From JBDRAU01 sp043823315 (GTDB lineage: Bacteria; Patescibacteriota; UBA1384; DTJR01), in contig JBDRAU010000071.1 of assembly GCA_043823315.1 (NCBI GenBank), forward strand, positions 1 through 22,501: a stretch of DNA of 22,501 bases, in the 5' to 3' direction. Made by a program: the position numbers and the translations under genes. Shown one piece after another: positions 7,006 through 14,482 of this stretch (within the stretch, counting starts at the first letter, position 1; each line of letters begins with the position of its first letter). The notes under the pieces are model-generated. The model was not told the origin of the DNA, ran no database searches, and saw only the letters and a list, made by a program, of their open reading frames with translations.

Positions 7006-7035
7006 TTAAACCGCATACAAAATAATCCCTGCCGA
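7006..7035 (-). pseudogene. Remnant of a SpoU/TrmH methyltransferase 3' end
   Basis: 28 nt (7008-7035) are identical to 7963-7990, the codons for SAGIILYAV of the methyltransferase on the minus strand. In this copy the frame then reads TAA (7008-7006), so it ends directly after YAV, whereas the intact gene continues into a hairpin repeat. With the terminator-like hairpin at 6911-6936 it looks like the relic of an older gene end, but the match is short. Confidence 0.5.
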
Positions 7036-7107
7036 TCTATACAATCTATTGACACGTTATCGGGGGGTAGAATTAAATAAGTAAGTTATAGAATAAAAGG
7101 AGTTATC

Positions 7108-7710
7108 GTGGAAGAAGTTAAGAGTAAAGGTGGTATATCAACCGGAGTAGTAGTCGGGATTGTGATTCTCGTTGCAGTTGTCTTTGGCGGGGGCTATATA
7201 TTTGGTAAAAAATCTTCTACTATTGGAAGTGAATCGTCTAAAACAATAACCTCAATTATTTCAAGTAGTCCTGAACGAGATGCAGAAGTTTTTCAAATTA
7301 GTCACCCGAATACTCTTGTTATAGATCAGCCTCTTGGTTCTTCTCCTGTTCAAGCTGTTTTGTATTCGTATGATCGTCGCGATTATACATCTTACGCAAT
7401 CTTCGATCTAGAGTCACCTGAAACCGCAGGATCGTCTCCTGAAAAATATGAAGCTTATTTGAAGGAGAAACTTACGGGTCAAAATTTCACTCCTGGTTTT
7501 ACGACAAAGAAATTTGGTAATAATACGCTATACTACTTTAATGGTGAAAATCCAGACGAAAGCATAAAATCTGCCGTTTTGTTCTTGAAGAATTACACTG
7601 TACGCATAACGCATCTTCCGAAGGCAACAGTCGTTGCTTATGGTGGAAAAACAGCTCTATTCAATGAAGGAATATTTAACCAAATTATTACTTCGCTTAA
7701 AGAACTCTAA
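7108..7710 (+). CDS. Membrane-anchored exported protein of unknown function
   Basis: 200 residues with a GTG start; AAAAGGAG (7095-7102) lies 5 nt upstream, a strong site for a resident gene. One transmembrane helix at about residues 12-32 (VVVGIVILVAVVFGGGYIFG) with lysines on both sides, then a Ser-rich stalk and a soluble domain of about 145 residues. The pattern of alternating beta strands and FQISHPNTLVI, YAIFDL and LYYFNGENPDE loosely recalls PsbP/DUF1795-like lipoproteins, which I cannot confirm. A TTGACA at about 7049-7054 could be the -35, but the -10 is poor. The gene lies between two copies of a methyltransferase 3' end (7008 and 7963), so it may have arrived by insertion or recombination. 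Confidence 0.75.
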   Translation: MEEVKSKGGISTGVVVGIVILVAVVFGGGYIFGKKSSTIGSESSKTITSIISSSPERDAEVFQISHPNTLVIDQPLGSSPVQAVLYSYDRRDYTSYAIFDLESPETAGSSPEKYEAYLKEKLTGQNFTPGFTTKKFGNNTLYYFNGENPDESIKSAVLFLKNYTVRITHLPKATVVAYGGKTALFNEGIFNQIITSLKEL

Positions 7711-7749
7711 AGAACTCGCTCAATAAAATTTCTCTTGCGAATAGAGTCG

Positions 7750-7806
7750 CTAAAGAAAAATTGGTCTCTCGACAGGCTCGAAAAAAAATTTAAAAGTTCG
7801 AGAATT
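7750..7806. repeat. TCGA-type repeat fragment
   Basis: Contains TCTCGACAGGCTCGA and AAAGTTCGAGAATTC, matching ends of the repeat blocks elsewhere. The rest of 7711-7908 has no gene. A GGGGTTCGAAC...CTGCACCA stretch near 7877-7908 resembles a tRNA 3' end but cannot be folded. Confidence 0.5.
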
Positions 7807-7908
7807 CGGGCGGGTGGTTTTTATTCGTTATCTCGGCCAAAATGTGCTGTGCCTCGTAGTAAGCTCTTCTTTACTAGGGGGTTCGAACTATCCTAATTAT
7901 CCTGCACC

Positions 7909-7936
7909 AAAAAATAGCTCTTTTCGGCTATTTTTT
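7909..7936. terminator. Terminator of the methyltransferase gene, overlapping its stop codon
   Basis: AAAAAATAGC (7909-7918) pairs with GCTATTTTTT (7927-7936) around an 8-nt loop. On the minus strand the TAG stop (7930-7928) lies inside the stem. It is nearly symmetrical, so it can also stop the plus-strand transcript from 7108-7710. Confidence 0.8.
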
Positions 7937-8473
7937 GTCATCTAGGTTTGCGTTCCACCCGCAAACCGCATACAAAATAATCCCTGCCGAGGTGGCGACG
8001 TTTAGGGAATTGGAGCGACCTAGCATCGGGATCTCGACAGTTTGATCGCAAAGCTCTAGCACCTCTTTTGAAACACCGTTTTTTTCGTGTCCGAGGACGA
8101 TTGCAATTGGCCTTTTGTATTTTGTTTTTCTAAAATCTACTGATTTATCTGTCTGCTCCAGCGCTATTATTTGTACCCCTTGTTCTTTTAACATTTTAAC
8201 TTTAACATTTGCCTTTGAAACATACTCCCAATCGACCCACTCGACTGCACCTATCGAAACCTTAAAAATCTTGCGCCTTGGGGGCGTGGCGGTAATTCCG
8301 CATAAAAAAATCTTTTTAGCTTTTATAGCATCAGCGGTTCTGAAAATTGCCCCGACATTCTCCATCGATTTGATGTTATCTAAAACAATATAAATCTCGT
8401 TTCGAGATGCGGACTTGATTTTTCTAAGCCCGCCTTTAAGGCGTAAATTTTGAGACTGTGTTCTTTGCTTCAT
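7928..8473 (-). CDS. SpoU/TrmH-family RNA 2'-O-methyltransferase
   Basis: 181 residues. The SPOUT knot motifs are clear: NVGAIFRTADA (motif 1), IAIVLGHEKNGVS (motif 2) and IPMLGRSNSLNVATSAGIIL (motif 3). The family methylates 2'-hydroxyls in tRNA or rRNA with S-adenosylmethionine; the target here is unknown. A short basic N-terminus (KQRTQSQNLRLKGG) replaces the L30e-like domain of longer relatives. The natural fold should end at YAV. The last ten or so residues, CGWNANLDDKK, are encoded by a hairpin repeat (7945-7967) and the terminator. No Shine-Dalgarno; ATTAAT on the minus strand lies 7 nt before the ATG, so the message may be leaderless. Confidence 0.92.
   Translation of the reverse strand: MKQRTQSQNLRLKGGLRKIKSASRNEIYIVLDNIKSMENVGAIFRTADAIKAKKIFLCGITATPPRRKIFKVSIGAVEWVDWEYVSKANVKVKMLKEQGVQIIALEQTDKSVDFRKTKYKRPIAIVLGHEKNGVSKEVLELCDQTVEIPMLGRSNSLNVATSAGIILYAVCGWNANLDDKK
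7945..7967 (-). repeat. RGYGGAR-loop hairpin repeat, copy 3, inside the methyltransferase gene
   Basis: On the minus strand GGTTTGCG/CGCAAACC with loop GGTGGAA, followed by TAG out of frame. It encodes about residues 170-177 (CGWNANL). The duplicate gene end at 7008-7035 lacks it. Confidence 0.85.
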
Positions 8474-8749
8474 TTTTATGATTAATGATTAGGTTTTTGT
8501 TGCGTCCGAAAACAACATACACAGTTTGCCAAAATTAACTCCGCATTATTCTTCGAGCGATCCTGAGTTTGTCGAAGGAGAGTCGAGAAGGCATTGAGAA
8601 ATAGCTTCGGGCTCCACTCCCGAAGCGCCATAAAGTCGAACAATAGGATTAAGTTTATGCAGTATTTTTTACTAAAATGTATGTAGTTGGTCATTCTACA
8701 TTCTTTTGTTGATTTATTCAATTCGATATATTCAGGTTTATATGGATGA
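8474..8749. repeat. Intergenic repeat block between methyltransferase and transglycosylase
   Basis: Contains TTATTCTTCGAGCGATCCTGAG at about 8547, TTTGTCGAAGGAGAGTCGAGAAG, and CATAAAGTCGAACAATAGG at about 8629-8647. An RGYGGAR-type hairpin (copy 4, minus strand) sits at 8604-8626: stem GCTTCGGG/CCCGAAGC, loop AGTGGAG. A minus-strand open frame across this region is made of repeat sequence and is not called as a gene. Confidence 0.65.
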
Positions 8750-8772
8750 GGTTTGCATTCCGCCTGCAAACC
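8750..8772 (-). repeat. RGYGGAR-loop hairpin repeat, copy 5
   Basis: On the minus strand GGTTTGCA/TGCAAACC with loop GGCGGAA. Read on the plus strand, its left arm contains TTGCAT, which is 17 nt from the TAGAAT box of the next gene. Confidence 0.85.
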
Positions 8773-8781
8773 GGATAGAAT
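8753..8781 (+). promoter_or_regulatory. Promoter of the lytic transglycosylase gene, partly inside a hairpin repeat
   Basis: TTGCAT (8753-8758), 17-nt spacer, TAGAAT (8776-8781). The -10 ends 7 nt before the ATG, so transcription should begin at or next to the start codon. Confidence 0.6.
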
Positions 8782-8788
8782 TTAATCA

Positions 8789-9481
8789 ATGAGAAAGAAA
8801 ATTCAATCAATTGTGTCGATTGTGCTAGTTATAGGCGTATTTGGCGTGGCTGTGTATCAGTTTTTCCCGACTATTTTCGCCGATGATATTTACCCGCTCG
8901 AATATGTCGATGAGATCAATAAATGCGCCGATTTGTTTGGGTTGGATAAGCCCTTACTCGCTGCGCTTATCTTGAAAGAATCGGGATATAACTCGAGGGC
9001 AGTTTCTCGTGCTGGTGCAATGGGTTTGACGCAACTAATGCCTCGTACGGCTCAAGGAGTCAACGATCGGGTTTTTGAGGGTAGATTTACTGATTATTTT
9101 GATCCTGAATCCAACATCTGTATCGGTGCGGCGCATCTGGCGGGGCTGCTTGGGACCTATAATGGTGATGTGACGACCTCACTTATTGCTTATAACGGTG
9201 GCGATGGCGCTGCGCAGCGTTACTTGGCCGCTCGCGACACGTCGGTTTTAGTTACCGAAACGCGTCTTTATTCACCGAAAATTTTAGCTGCCCGAGAGGT
9301 TTATGCTTCAATATATGCCGACCGATTTACTCCGTCAAAAAGCGAATTTGTATTGCCTGATCCGATGACTAATAAGCTCCCCCCAGTTCTTGTGAGTTTG
9401 GACGTTAAGAAGCCAGAAGATAAGACAAAGGATTTCTGGAAAGGTTTTATCAAAGATGTCTTTGCAAGATTTGTCAAGTGA
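8789..9481 (+). CDS. Membrane-anchored lytic transglycosylase (SLT domain)
   Basis: 230 residues. A signal anchor lies at residues 8-29 (IVSIVLVIGVFGVAVYQFF). The goose-lysozyme-like SLT domain follows with catalytic Glu64 in LKESGYNSRAVS, the AGAMGLTQLMPRTAQ motif (75-89) and AYNGGDGAAQRYL. These enzymes cleave the MurNAc-GlcNAc bond of peptidoglycan and leave 1,6-anhydroMurNAc. A proline/lysine-rich tail ends the protein. No Shine-Dalgarno is present; the -10 box ends 7 nt before the ATG, so a leaderless message is likely. The TGA stop is followed after 6 nt by a hairpin repeat. It probably works with MltG, encoded downstream, in wall remodelling. Confidence 0.93.
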   Translation: MRKKIQSIVSIVLVIGVFGVAVYQFFPTIFADDIYPLEYVDEINKCADLFGLDKPLLAALILKESGYNSRAVSRAGAMGLTQLMPRTAQGVNDRVFEGRFTDYFDPESNICIGAAHLAGLLGTYNGDVTTSLIAYNGGDGAAQRYLAARDTSVLVTETRLYSPKILAAREVYASIYADRFTPSKSEFVLPDPMTNKLPPVLVSLDVKKPEDKTKDFWKGFIKDVFARFVK

Positions 9482-9487
9482 CCGTGC

Positions 9488-9510
9488 GGTTTTTGGGCGG
9501 AACAAAAACC
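9488..9510 (+). repeat. RGYGGAR-loop hairpin repeat, copy 6
   Basis: GGTTTTTG/CAAAAACC with loop GGCGGAA, followed by TAA. It begins 6 nt after the transglycosylase stop codon on the same strand. Confidence 0.85.
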
Positions 9511-9540
9511 TAAGCGAGTCGAAGGATCTTCCGTGGGACG

Positions 9541-9650
9541 GTCATCCCGAGTTGACAGTATTCTGTCATCCCGCACTTGCCTTCGATTGCACTCAGGCCC
9601 TGAGCGAAGTCGAACGGGATGCGGGATCTGGTGCTCTGTCAAGGGATCTA
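9541..9650. repeat. GTCATCCCG palindromic repeat upstream of alaS
   Basis: Two GTCATCCCG starts (9541 and about 9565), with TGACAG/CTGTCA between them and a CGGGATGCGGGATC 3' arm. Related sequence is inserted in alaS at 10709-10777. A plus-strand open frame through 9456-9665 is built from these repeats and is not a gene. Confidence 0.7.
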
Positions 9651-9661
9651 AAAAATAAAAT

Positions 9662-11533
9662 ATGAAATCTGACGAGATTCGAGAAAAATTCCTCAAGTTT
9701 TTTGAAGAAAAGGGGCACAAACGATTGCCTTCTTCTTCGTTATTGCCCGAAAATGACCCGACGGTTTTATTTACAACTGCGGGCATGCAACAATTCAAAC
9801 GGTTCTATAAGTTCCCCGACGAAGCGCCATCGTCGCGAATTACTACTTGTCAAAAATGCGTAAGAACCGGCGATATTGATGAGGTAGGCGATGAAACACA
9901 TCTGACATTTTTTGAAATGCTCGGGAACTTTTCTTTCGGGTACGAAACAGCAGTCAGCGATCAGCAGTCAGCTGTCAGTGAAGGCAAGCAAACTCCATAC
10001 TTCAAGCAGGAGGCGATCGAGTGGGCGTGGGAATTTTTGATCGAAGAATTAGAAATTGACCCCAAGCGAATTTTTGCGACTTATTTTGAAGGCGAAGAGG
10101 GGGTTAGTGAAGACGTTGAATCACTTGATATTTTAAAGAAAATCGAGGGCCTTGAGGAAATAAGACCGCAGGGATTTGGTGAGAATTTTTGGTCGCTGGG
10201 GACAGAGGGTTCGCCCGGCGGACCGACGATTGAGTTCTATGTAGATGATGTCGAAGTTTGGAATTTGGTTTTCAACGAATATGTTTTGAAGGGCGACAAA
10301 TATGAACCGTCCGAGTTCAAGGGCGTTGACACAGGCATGGGTTTTGAAAGAATTGTGGCGGTGATGCAAGAGAAAAGCGATGTTTATCAGACGGATTTGT
10401 TTGAGCCGATTATTAAAAAACTCGAAGAACTTTCTGGGAAGAAATATTCTTCCCATTGTCATTCTGAACTTGGTTCAGAATCTAGATCCCGAAACGAGTT
10501 CGGGATGACAGGAACACAGACACGGAATGATGTGCGGACATTCCGTATTGTGGCAGATCATATTAAATCGGCCGTATTTATGATTGCCGACGGAGTCGAA
10601 CCATCCAATAAAGGTCAGGGGTATATTTTAAGAAGATTAATTCGCAGGGCGGTTGTAAAAGCCAGAAATCTAAAAATTAACGAGAATTTTTGTGGAAAAA
10701 TTGCAGCTGTCATCCCGACTTCCCCCTCCGTCATCCCGACCAAAGTGGAGGGATCTCTCGACATAGCTCGAGATGACATCTTAAAAGTATTGGATAAAGA
10801 AGAATCTAAATTCAGAAAAACATTAGATGATGGTTTGAAGCTTTTAAGTGTTGCTCCTAGGGTTGGGGGACACTTGCTTTTTAATCTTATGCAGACTTAT
10901 GGTCTTCCATATGAAGTAGCGATCGAGGAAGCAAAAAATCTTAATTTAAAAATCGAAAACCAAGGAGAAATTAGGGAGGATTTTGAAAAGTTATTCGCTG
11001 AGCACCAGCAAAAGTCCCGTACCGCATCAAGCGGAATGTTTAAAGGCGGACTTGCGGACAACAAGATCGAAACGACGCGACTTCATACTACCGCGCACTT
11101 GCTTTTGGCGGCGCTCCGTCATGAACTAGGGGAGCACATCGAACAAAAAGGATCAAATATTACCGAAGAGCGATTGAGGTTTGATTTTAATTATTCGCAG
11201 AAATTAACCGACGAACAAATTAAAAAAGTTGAAGATTTAGTTAATTTGAAAATTGAAGAGGCTCTCCCGGTAGTAATGCAGGAGTTATCTATCGATGAGG
11301 CTAAAAAATCAGGAGCGACGGGTGTTTTTTGGGATAAATACGGCCCCGAAGGGGCCCCCTTTGGGGGCGATACTGTCAAGATATTTACCGTTGGCGATCC
11401 AGCCGAGCCATTCTCGCGCGAAATCTGTGGCGGCCCGCACGTTCAAAATACTTCAGAATTAGGGCATTTTTGCATTACCAAGGAGGAGTCCTCTAGTTCT
11501 GGTATACGCAGGATAAAAGCCGTGCTAGAATAA
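9662..11533 (+). CDS. alaS: Alanyl-tRNA synthetase, short form, with three in-frame inserts
   Basis: 623 residues against about 875 in Escherichia coli; the C-Ala domain is absent, as in many CPR bacteria. The class II catalytic core is present: TTAGMQQF, FFEMLGNFSFG (to residue 93), GPTIEFYV, GVDTGMGFERI and RRLIRRAV. The editing domain has H475-TTA-H479 and C589GGPH593, the zinc ligands that clear mischarged Ser/Gly-tRNA-Ala. Three stretches do not belong to the family: residues 94-112 between FSFG and YFK, about 265-285 after KYSSH (a GTCATTCTG palindrome), and 350-372 after KIAA (a GTCATCCCG repeat). All keep the frame and contain no stop. No Shine-Dalgarno; TAAAAA lies 7 nt before the ATG. 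Confidence 0.96.
   Translation: MKSDEIREKFLKFFEEKGHKRLPSSSLLPENDPTVLFTTAGMQQFKRFYKFPDEAPSSRITTCQKCVRTGDIDEVGDETHLTFFEMLGNFSFGYETAVSDQQSAVSEGKQTPYFKQEAIEWAWEFLIEELEIDPKRIFATYFEGEEGVSEDVESLDILKKIEGLEEIRPQGFGENFWSLGTEGSPGGPTIEFYVDDVEVWNLVFNEYVLKGDKYEPSEFKGVDTGMGFERIVAVMQEKSDVYQTDLFEPIIKKLEELSGKKYSSHCHSELGSESRSRNEFGMTGTQTRNDVRTFRIVADHIKSAVFMIADGVEPSNKGQGYILRRLIRRAVVKARNLKINENFCGKIAAVIPTSPSVIPTKVEGSLDIARDDILKVLDKEESKFRKTLDDGLKLLSVAPRVGGHLLFNLMQTYGLPYEVAIEEAKNLNLKIENQGEIREDFEKLFAEHQQKSRTASSGMFKGGLADNKIETTRLHTTAHLLLAALRHELGEHIEQKGSNITEERLRFDFNYSQKLTDEQIKKVEDLVNLKIEEALPVVMQELSIDEAKKSGATGVFWDKYGPEGAPFGGDTVKIFTVGDPAEPFSREICGGPHVQNTSELGHFCITKEESSSSGIRRIKAVLE
9948..9979 (+). repeat. CAGTCAGC-type insert within alaS
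   Basis: Tandem-like CAGTCAGC, ATCAGCAGTCAGC and TGTCAGTG units encode about TAVSDQQSAVSE. In canonical AlaRS the block NFSFG is followed almost directly by YFK; here 19 residues lie between. Confidence 0.75.
10458..10509 (+). repeat. GTCAT palindromic element within alaS, copy A
   Basis: Ends are GTCAT and ATGAC. It has two internal hairpins, TTCTGAAC/GTTCAGAA and TCCCGAA/TTCGGGA, joined by TCTAGA. It adds roughly 20 residues (HSELGSESRSRNEFGMT) in frame. Confidence 0.85.
10709..10777 (+). repeat. GTCAT palindromic element within alaS, copy B
   Basis: 69 nt, exactly 23 codons. It begins GTCATCCCGAC, repeats GTCATCCCGACC at 10730, and ends GAGATGAC. Internal arms CTCGA/TCGAG and CCCTCC/GGAGGG. 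It encodes about VIPTSPSVIPTKVEGSLDIA. Confidence 0.85.
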
Positions 11534-11555
11534 TGGTAACTTAAGGAGGGAAAAC

Positions 11556-13640
11556 TTGAGGAGAGTTTATAGATGGTTCCCGGTGTTGACAGTATTTACG
11601 CTTTTAGCGCTTGTCTTTATATTGGTCGCGAATAGTAAAAATTCTGTTGTTCAAGCTGCGGATACAGTTTCTTTATGTCAAAAAAATACCGACTGTGACG
11701 ATGGGATTGATTTTACAAACGACACCTGCGAAGCGCCCAATACTACTGATGCTATTTGTCGCCATAAGATGAACCGTCCGACCAGTATGTGCGCTTGGTA
11801 TCCGCAGGGCAGTGCGAATGCAACAACTGGATATATTAACGGAAATATAGATCAGAAAAACCTGCTTGATAGTGTAGATATTCTAGGTCATGTTCCCCAT
11901 GATCCAATCGTTACGCGCACGGGTAATTTATTATCCGATGTGGGATTGATTACAAACTCTGACCTTCACAAAAAAGGTAAATTATTGCTTGAACACATCG
12001 GTCGTACCGAACTGGCTGGAGCTTGCGGAATATCTGGCGTGCTTGGCACGGATATTGCCGCTAATCAAGTTTCGAGTTGTACTAGCAAAATGGTGGATTA
12101 TCTAAGTGCAACCTATCTGGACAAAAAAGAATCAGACGGAACTCCTTCGGTGCATGGCTTGAATTATGATGAGCTTTATTCAGCACCAGATGCACAAGGC
12201 TTTGGCAACTTATATTCAGCCATGGCCAAGGCGTTCTATAAGGTAAAGCAAAAATATCCCTACGTTTCTATTTATATTTGGACTTCTAACAATCCTATAA
12301 TTGAAGGGGATAAAATCCAGGTCTACGTTGATCTGTTTAAAGCAACCGATTATCGGATGAAGGAGTTATATCTGGATGACAGTTTGTCTCAGGAGGAGAA
12401 TGCTAGACTTTTGAATGAAGCTATCTCGGCTTGGAATGCATTTTTTAATAAGTTCAATTTTAATTCTAATCAGCGCAACTTAATAATGAGTGCGAACGGT
12501 ATGATCGAGTCCGATACTCTTTGGACTTATGACTTAAGCAGCAGCGTTAATTACTATCATCTTCTTGACTATCAACTTAACTTTTATAAGCAAAAAATAA
12601 ATAGCGGCGAAGTTGATGGAATTGCGATTTTCCATTGTAACAGAGGTCCCGAGGAACAATCAGTGTTTAAGCAGCTTCTTGATCACTATATCTATCAGGA
12701 TAAAAATAACCGTCTTTATGGAACAAGTGTAAATAATAATTTTATTTCTAATTCCAGCTTTGAAACTGACACGAGTTGGCAGCTCCAAGCGGGCACAGGC
12801 GGAATGATTGAATATTCTGTCTATGACAAGAATAAAATCCTGCTCAATGAGAACAATAATTTTTTGAAATTTAGTCAAGTTGCTGCGCCTGAAATACCGA
12901 ATGGTGTTAAAACTTACGATGGTCGCAGATTGTATATGCAAAGAGGTTCATCTTCGAATATCGCCAGCCAGCCCGTTAGCAATTTAGTGTCTGGTAAGTC
13001 GTATAAACTGGAAATTTATTCTAAAAAAATCAATGGAGATTTTGGAAAATCTGGTGTTAAAACCAAGCTCGTCAATAAAACATCAGGAGCTGATATTGAC
13101 GCTCAATATGAAAAAATGACATTTTTGAATATTGTGGCTACGTACGGTACATTAACACAATATATCTATCCGTTTGATTATTGCCAAAAATACTTTACTA
13201 ATTACAATAAAGTTTCTGGCGCAGAAAAAGTACCGTGCAATTACCAAAATAATCTTTGGACTAAAGAGGAGTTTATTTTCAAGGCACCAGTGAATTTATC
13301 CAACCTCGAGCTTCAAATCACCGACGACGAGGCAGTTCCTGGTGATGCGAATGTAGCCGACTCCGTTCAGCTTCAAGAATATCATGTGCCTTCTGTGGAA
13401 ATTAGGGCGGACAGAACCAGTGCTTCTTCTGGAGAGACTATTACTTATACGCTCGAGTATCACAATTATTCCAATACCGACAAAACAGACGTGAAATTAT
13501 CTGCTCCCATAGACGAGAGGTTAAATTTCGTTTCAGCCAGTAATAGTGGAAACGCTGTCTCGGGCAAAGTTCAATGGACTGTACCAAAAGTTAAAGCTGG
13601 GGAATCGTTATTTTATACTTATAAGGCCAAGGTCAAGTAG
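11556..13640 (+). CDS. Large secreted surface protein with C-terminal DUF11-like domain
   Basis: 694 residues, TTG start chosen because AAGGAGG (11543-11549) lies 6 nt upstream. A signal sequence at residues 8-35 ends VVQAAD. Then a Cys-rich segment (CQKNTDCDDG, NDTCEAP, CRHK) resembling the DCDDG.xCT.D.C motif of extracellular proteins. Residues about 75-390 form an unrecognised domain with GLNYDELY, YIWTSNNPI and GIAIFHCNRGP, possibly a TIM-barrel glycosidase-like fold. About 400-600 begins NNNFISNSSFETDTSW, typical of a carbohydrate-binding beta-sandwich. The last 80 residues (SSGETITYTLEYHNYS to FYTYKAKVK) match the DUF11 surface-repeat pattern. It starts 23 nt after alaS and abuts the next gene. 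A role at the cell surface is inferred; enzymatic activity is not shown. Confidence 0.85.
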   Translation: MRRVYRWFPVLTVFTLLALVFILVANSKNSVVQAADTVSLCQKNTDCDDGIDFTNDTCEAPNTTDAICRHKMNRPTSMCAWYPQGSANATTGYINGNIDQKNLLDSVDILGHVPHDPIVTRTGNLLSDVGLITNSDLHKKGKLLLEHIGRTELAGACGISGVLGTDIAANQVSSCTSKMVDYLSATYLDKKESDGTPSVHGLNYDELYSAPDAQGFGNLYSAMAKAFYKVKQKYPYVSIYIWTSNNPIIEGDKIQVYVDLFKATDYRMKELYLDDSLSQEENARLLNEAISAWNAFFNKFNFNSNQRNLIMSANGMIESDTLWTYDLSSSVNYYHLLDYQLNFYKQKINSGEVDGIAIFHCNRGPEEQSVFKQLLDHYIYQDKNNRLYGTSVNNNFISNSSFETDTSWQLQAGTGGMIEYSVYDKNKILLNENNNFLKFSQVAAPEIPNGVKTYDGRRLYMQRGSSSNIASQPVSNLVSGKSYKLEIYSKKINGDFGKSGVKTKLVNKTSGADIDAQYEKMTFLNIVATYGTLTQYIYPFDYCQKYFTNYNKVSGAEKVPCNYQNNLWTKEEFIFKAPVNLSNLELQITDDEAVPGDANVADSVQLQEYHVPSVEIRADRTSASSGETITYTLEYHNYSNTDKTDVKLSAPIDERLNFVSASNSGNAVSGKVQWTVPKVKAGESLFYTYKAKVK

Positions 13641-14432
13641 ATGAAATCTGTAATTACAAAACAAAAAAAAGTTTCATATTTAGCATTCAGTATCCTGCTC
13701 TTCGTGGTCATTGCCGGAGCTGTGATATACGGTGGATTAAAATATTTTGGTATTAGCGCTGATACAATTTTTGATCCAAATAAGGTTTCTACAAAGGCAA
13801 CACTAAACTATAGTAGCTCAAGCGGTACTTACAGCGAAGAAAGCGATGCAGTTTCTGTAAAAATAAGTACTACTAATACCCCTACTCCTTCTGTTACTGT
13901 CACCCAGGAGGATGGACACCCTTTCCCCAAGGGTTTCTCTGTCTTTGGCAATACCAAAACAATTAGTAAAGAAACTTTTTCAGCGGCAGGACTTTATCTC
14001 TATAAATTTGATGGCGCAAACAACAAATGGCTTCTCCATCCTGGACCTGACTCTTTTGACGTCACTGCCTTCTACGGCTACTATGTCTATAACAAACAAG
14101 ACACCAAAACTCTCTCGATTCCTGGTGCTCCCACTGTCGTCAATCTATACAAGGTAACTCCTGGCTGGAATATGTTTTGGTCGGTTAATGAAAAACCTTT
14201 ATCTCAGCTTCAGTTTCAGATAGATAATCAAGCCAAGACTGCCAGCGAGTGGATTGCTTCAGGCAAATTAGACAAAAATATATTTATTATCGATAACGAC
14301 CGTGCAACAGAATCCTGCAATTATTTTAAACTTCTAGGAACAGTTGATACAGCAGCTAACTGCTCAAATAATTCTCTGGGTACTACCAGTAAGATACCAG
14401 CCGGCAAAGGTTTCTGGGTTTATGTGAAGTAG
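13641..14432 (+). CDS. Membrane-anchored surface protein with two related Trp-rich units
   Basis: 263 residues. The ATG directly follows the TAG of the preceding gene with no gap, so the two are co-translated. One N-terminal helix at residues 12-34 (YLAFSILLFVVIAGAVIYGG), then a Ser/Thr-rich stalk to about residue 90 (STTNTPTPSVTVTQ). The outer part holds two similar units: PFPKGFSVFGN...GYYVYNK and VTPGWNMFWSV...IPAGKGFWVYVK. This resembles surface-protein modules that follow S-layer or pseudopilin-like stalks, but I do not recognise the family. It probably acts with the upstream secreted protein. Confidence 0.8.
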   Translation: MKSVITKQKKVSYLAFSILLFVVIAGAVIYGGLKYFGISADTIFDPNKVSTKATLNYSSSSGTYSEESDAVSVKISTTNTPTPSVTVTQEDGHPFPKGFSVFGNTKTISKETFSAAGLYLYKFDGANNKWLLHPGPDSFDVTAFYGYYVYNKQDTKTLSIPGAPTVVNLYKVTPGWNMFWSVNEKPLSQLQFQIDNQAKTASEWIASGKLDKNIFIIDNDRATESCNYFKLLGTVDTAANCSNNSLGTTSKIPAGKGFWVYVK

Positions 14433-14436
14433 TTCT

Positions 14437-14468
14437 AAAAAAGACACGGCCCCCTCCTGGGGGGCCGT
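14437..14468 (-). terminator. Terminator of the 14483-15094 gene
   Basis: On the minus strand ACGGCCCCC pairs with GGGGGCCGT (14446-14468, 5-nt loop), followed by GTCTTTTTT. No T tract follows on the plus strand, so it serves the minus-strand gene. Confidence 0.9.
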
Positions 14469-14482
14469 CGAGAAGTGACCGA

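Noticed and set aside
7836..7912. Possible tRNA ending GGTTCGAAC...CTGCACCA near 7877-7908
   Set aside because: No matching acceptor 5' strand about 70 nt upstream, and the T stem does not pair; at most a relic.
8482..8769. Minus-strand open frame of 95 codons
   Set aside because: Made of TCGA-type repeats and two hairpin copies; no ribosome site; antisense to a gene promoter.
9456..9665. Plus-strand open frame between transglycosylase and alaS
   Set aside because: Consists of repeats and overlaps the end of the transglycosylase gene.
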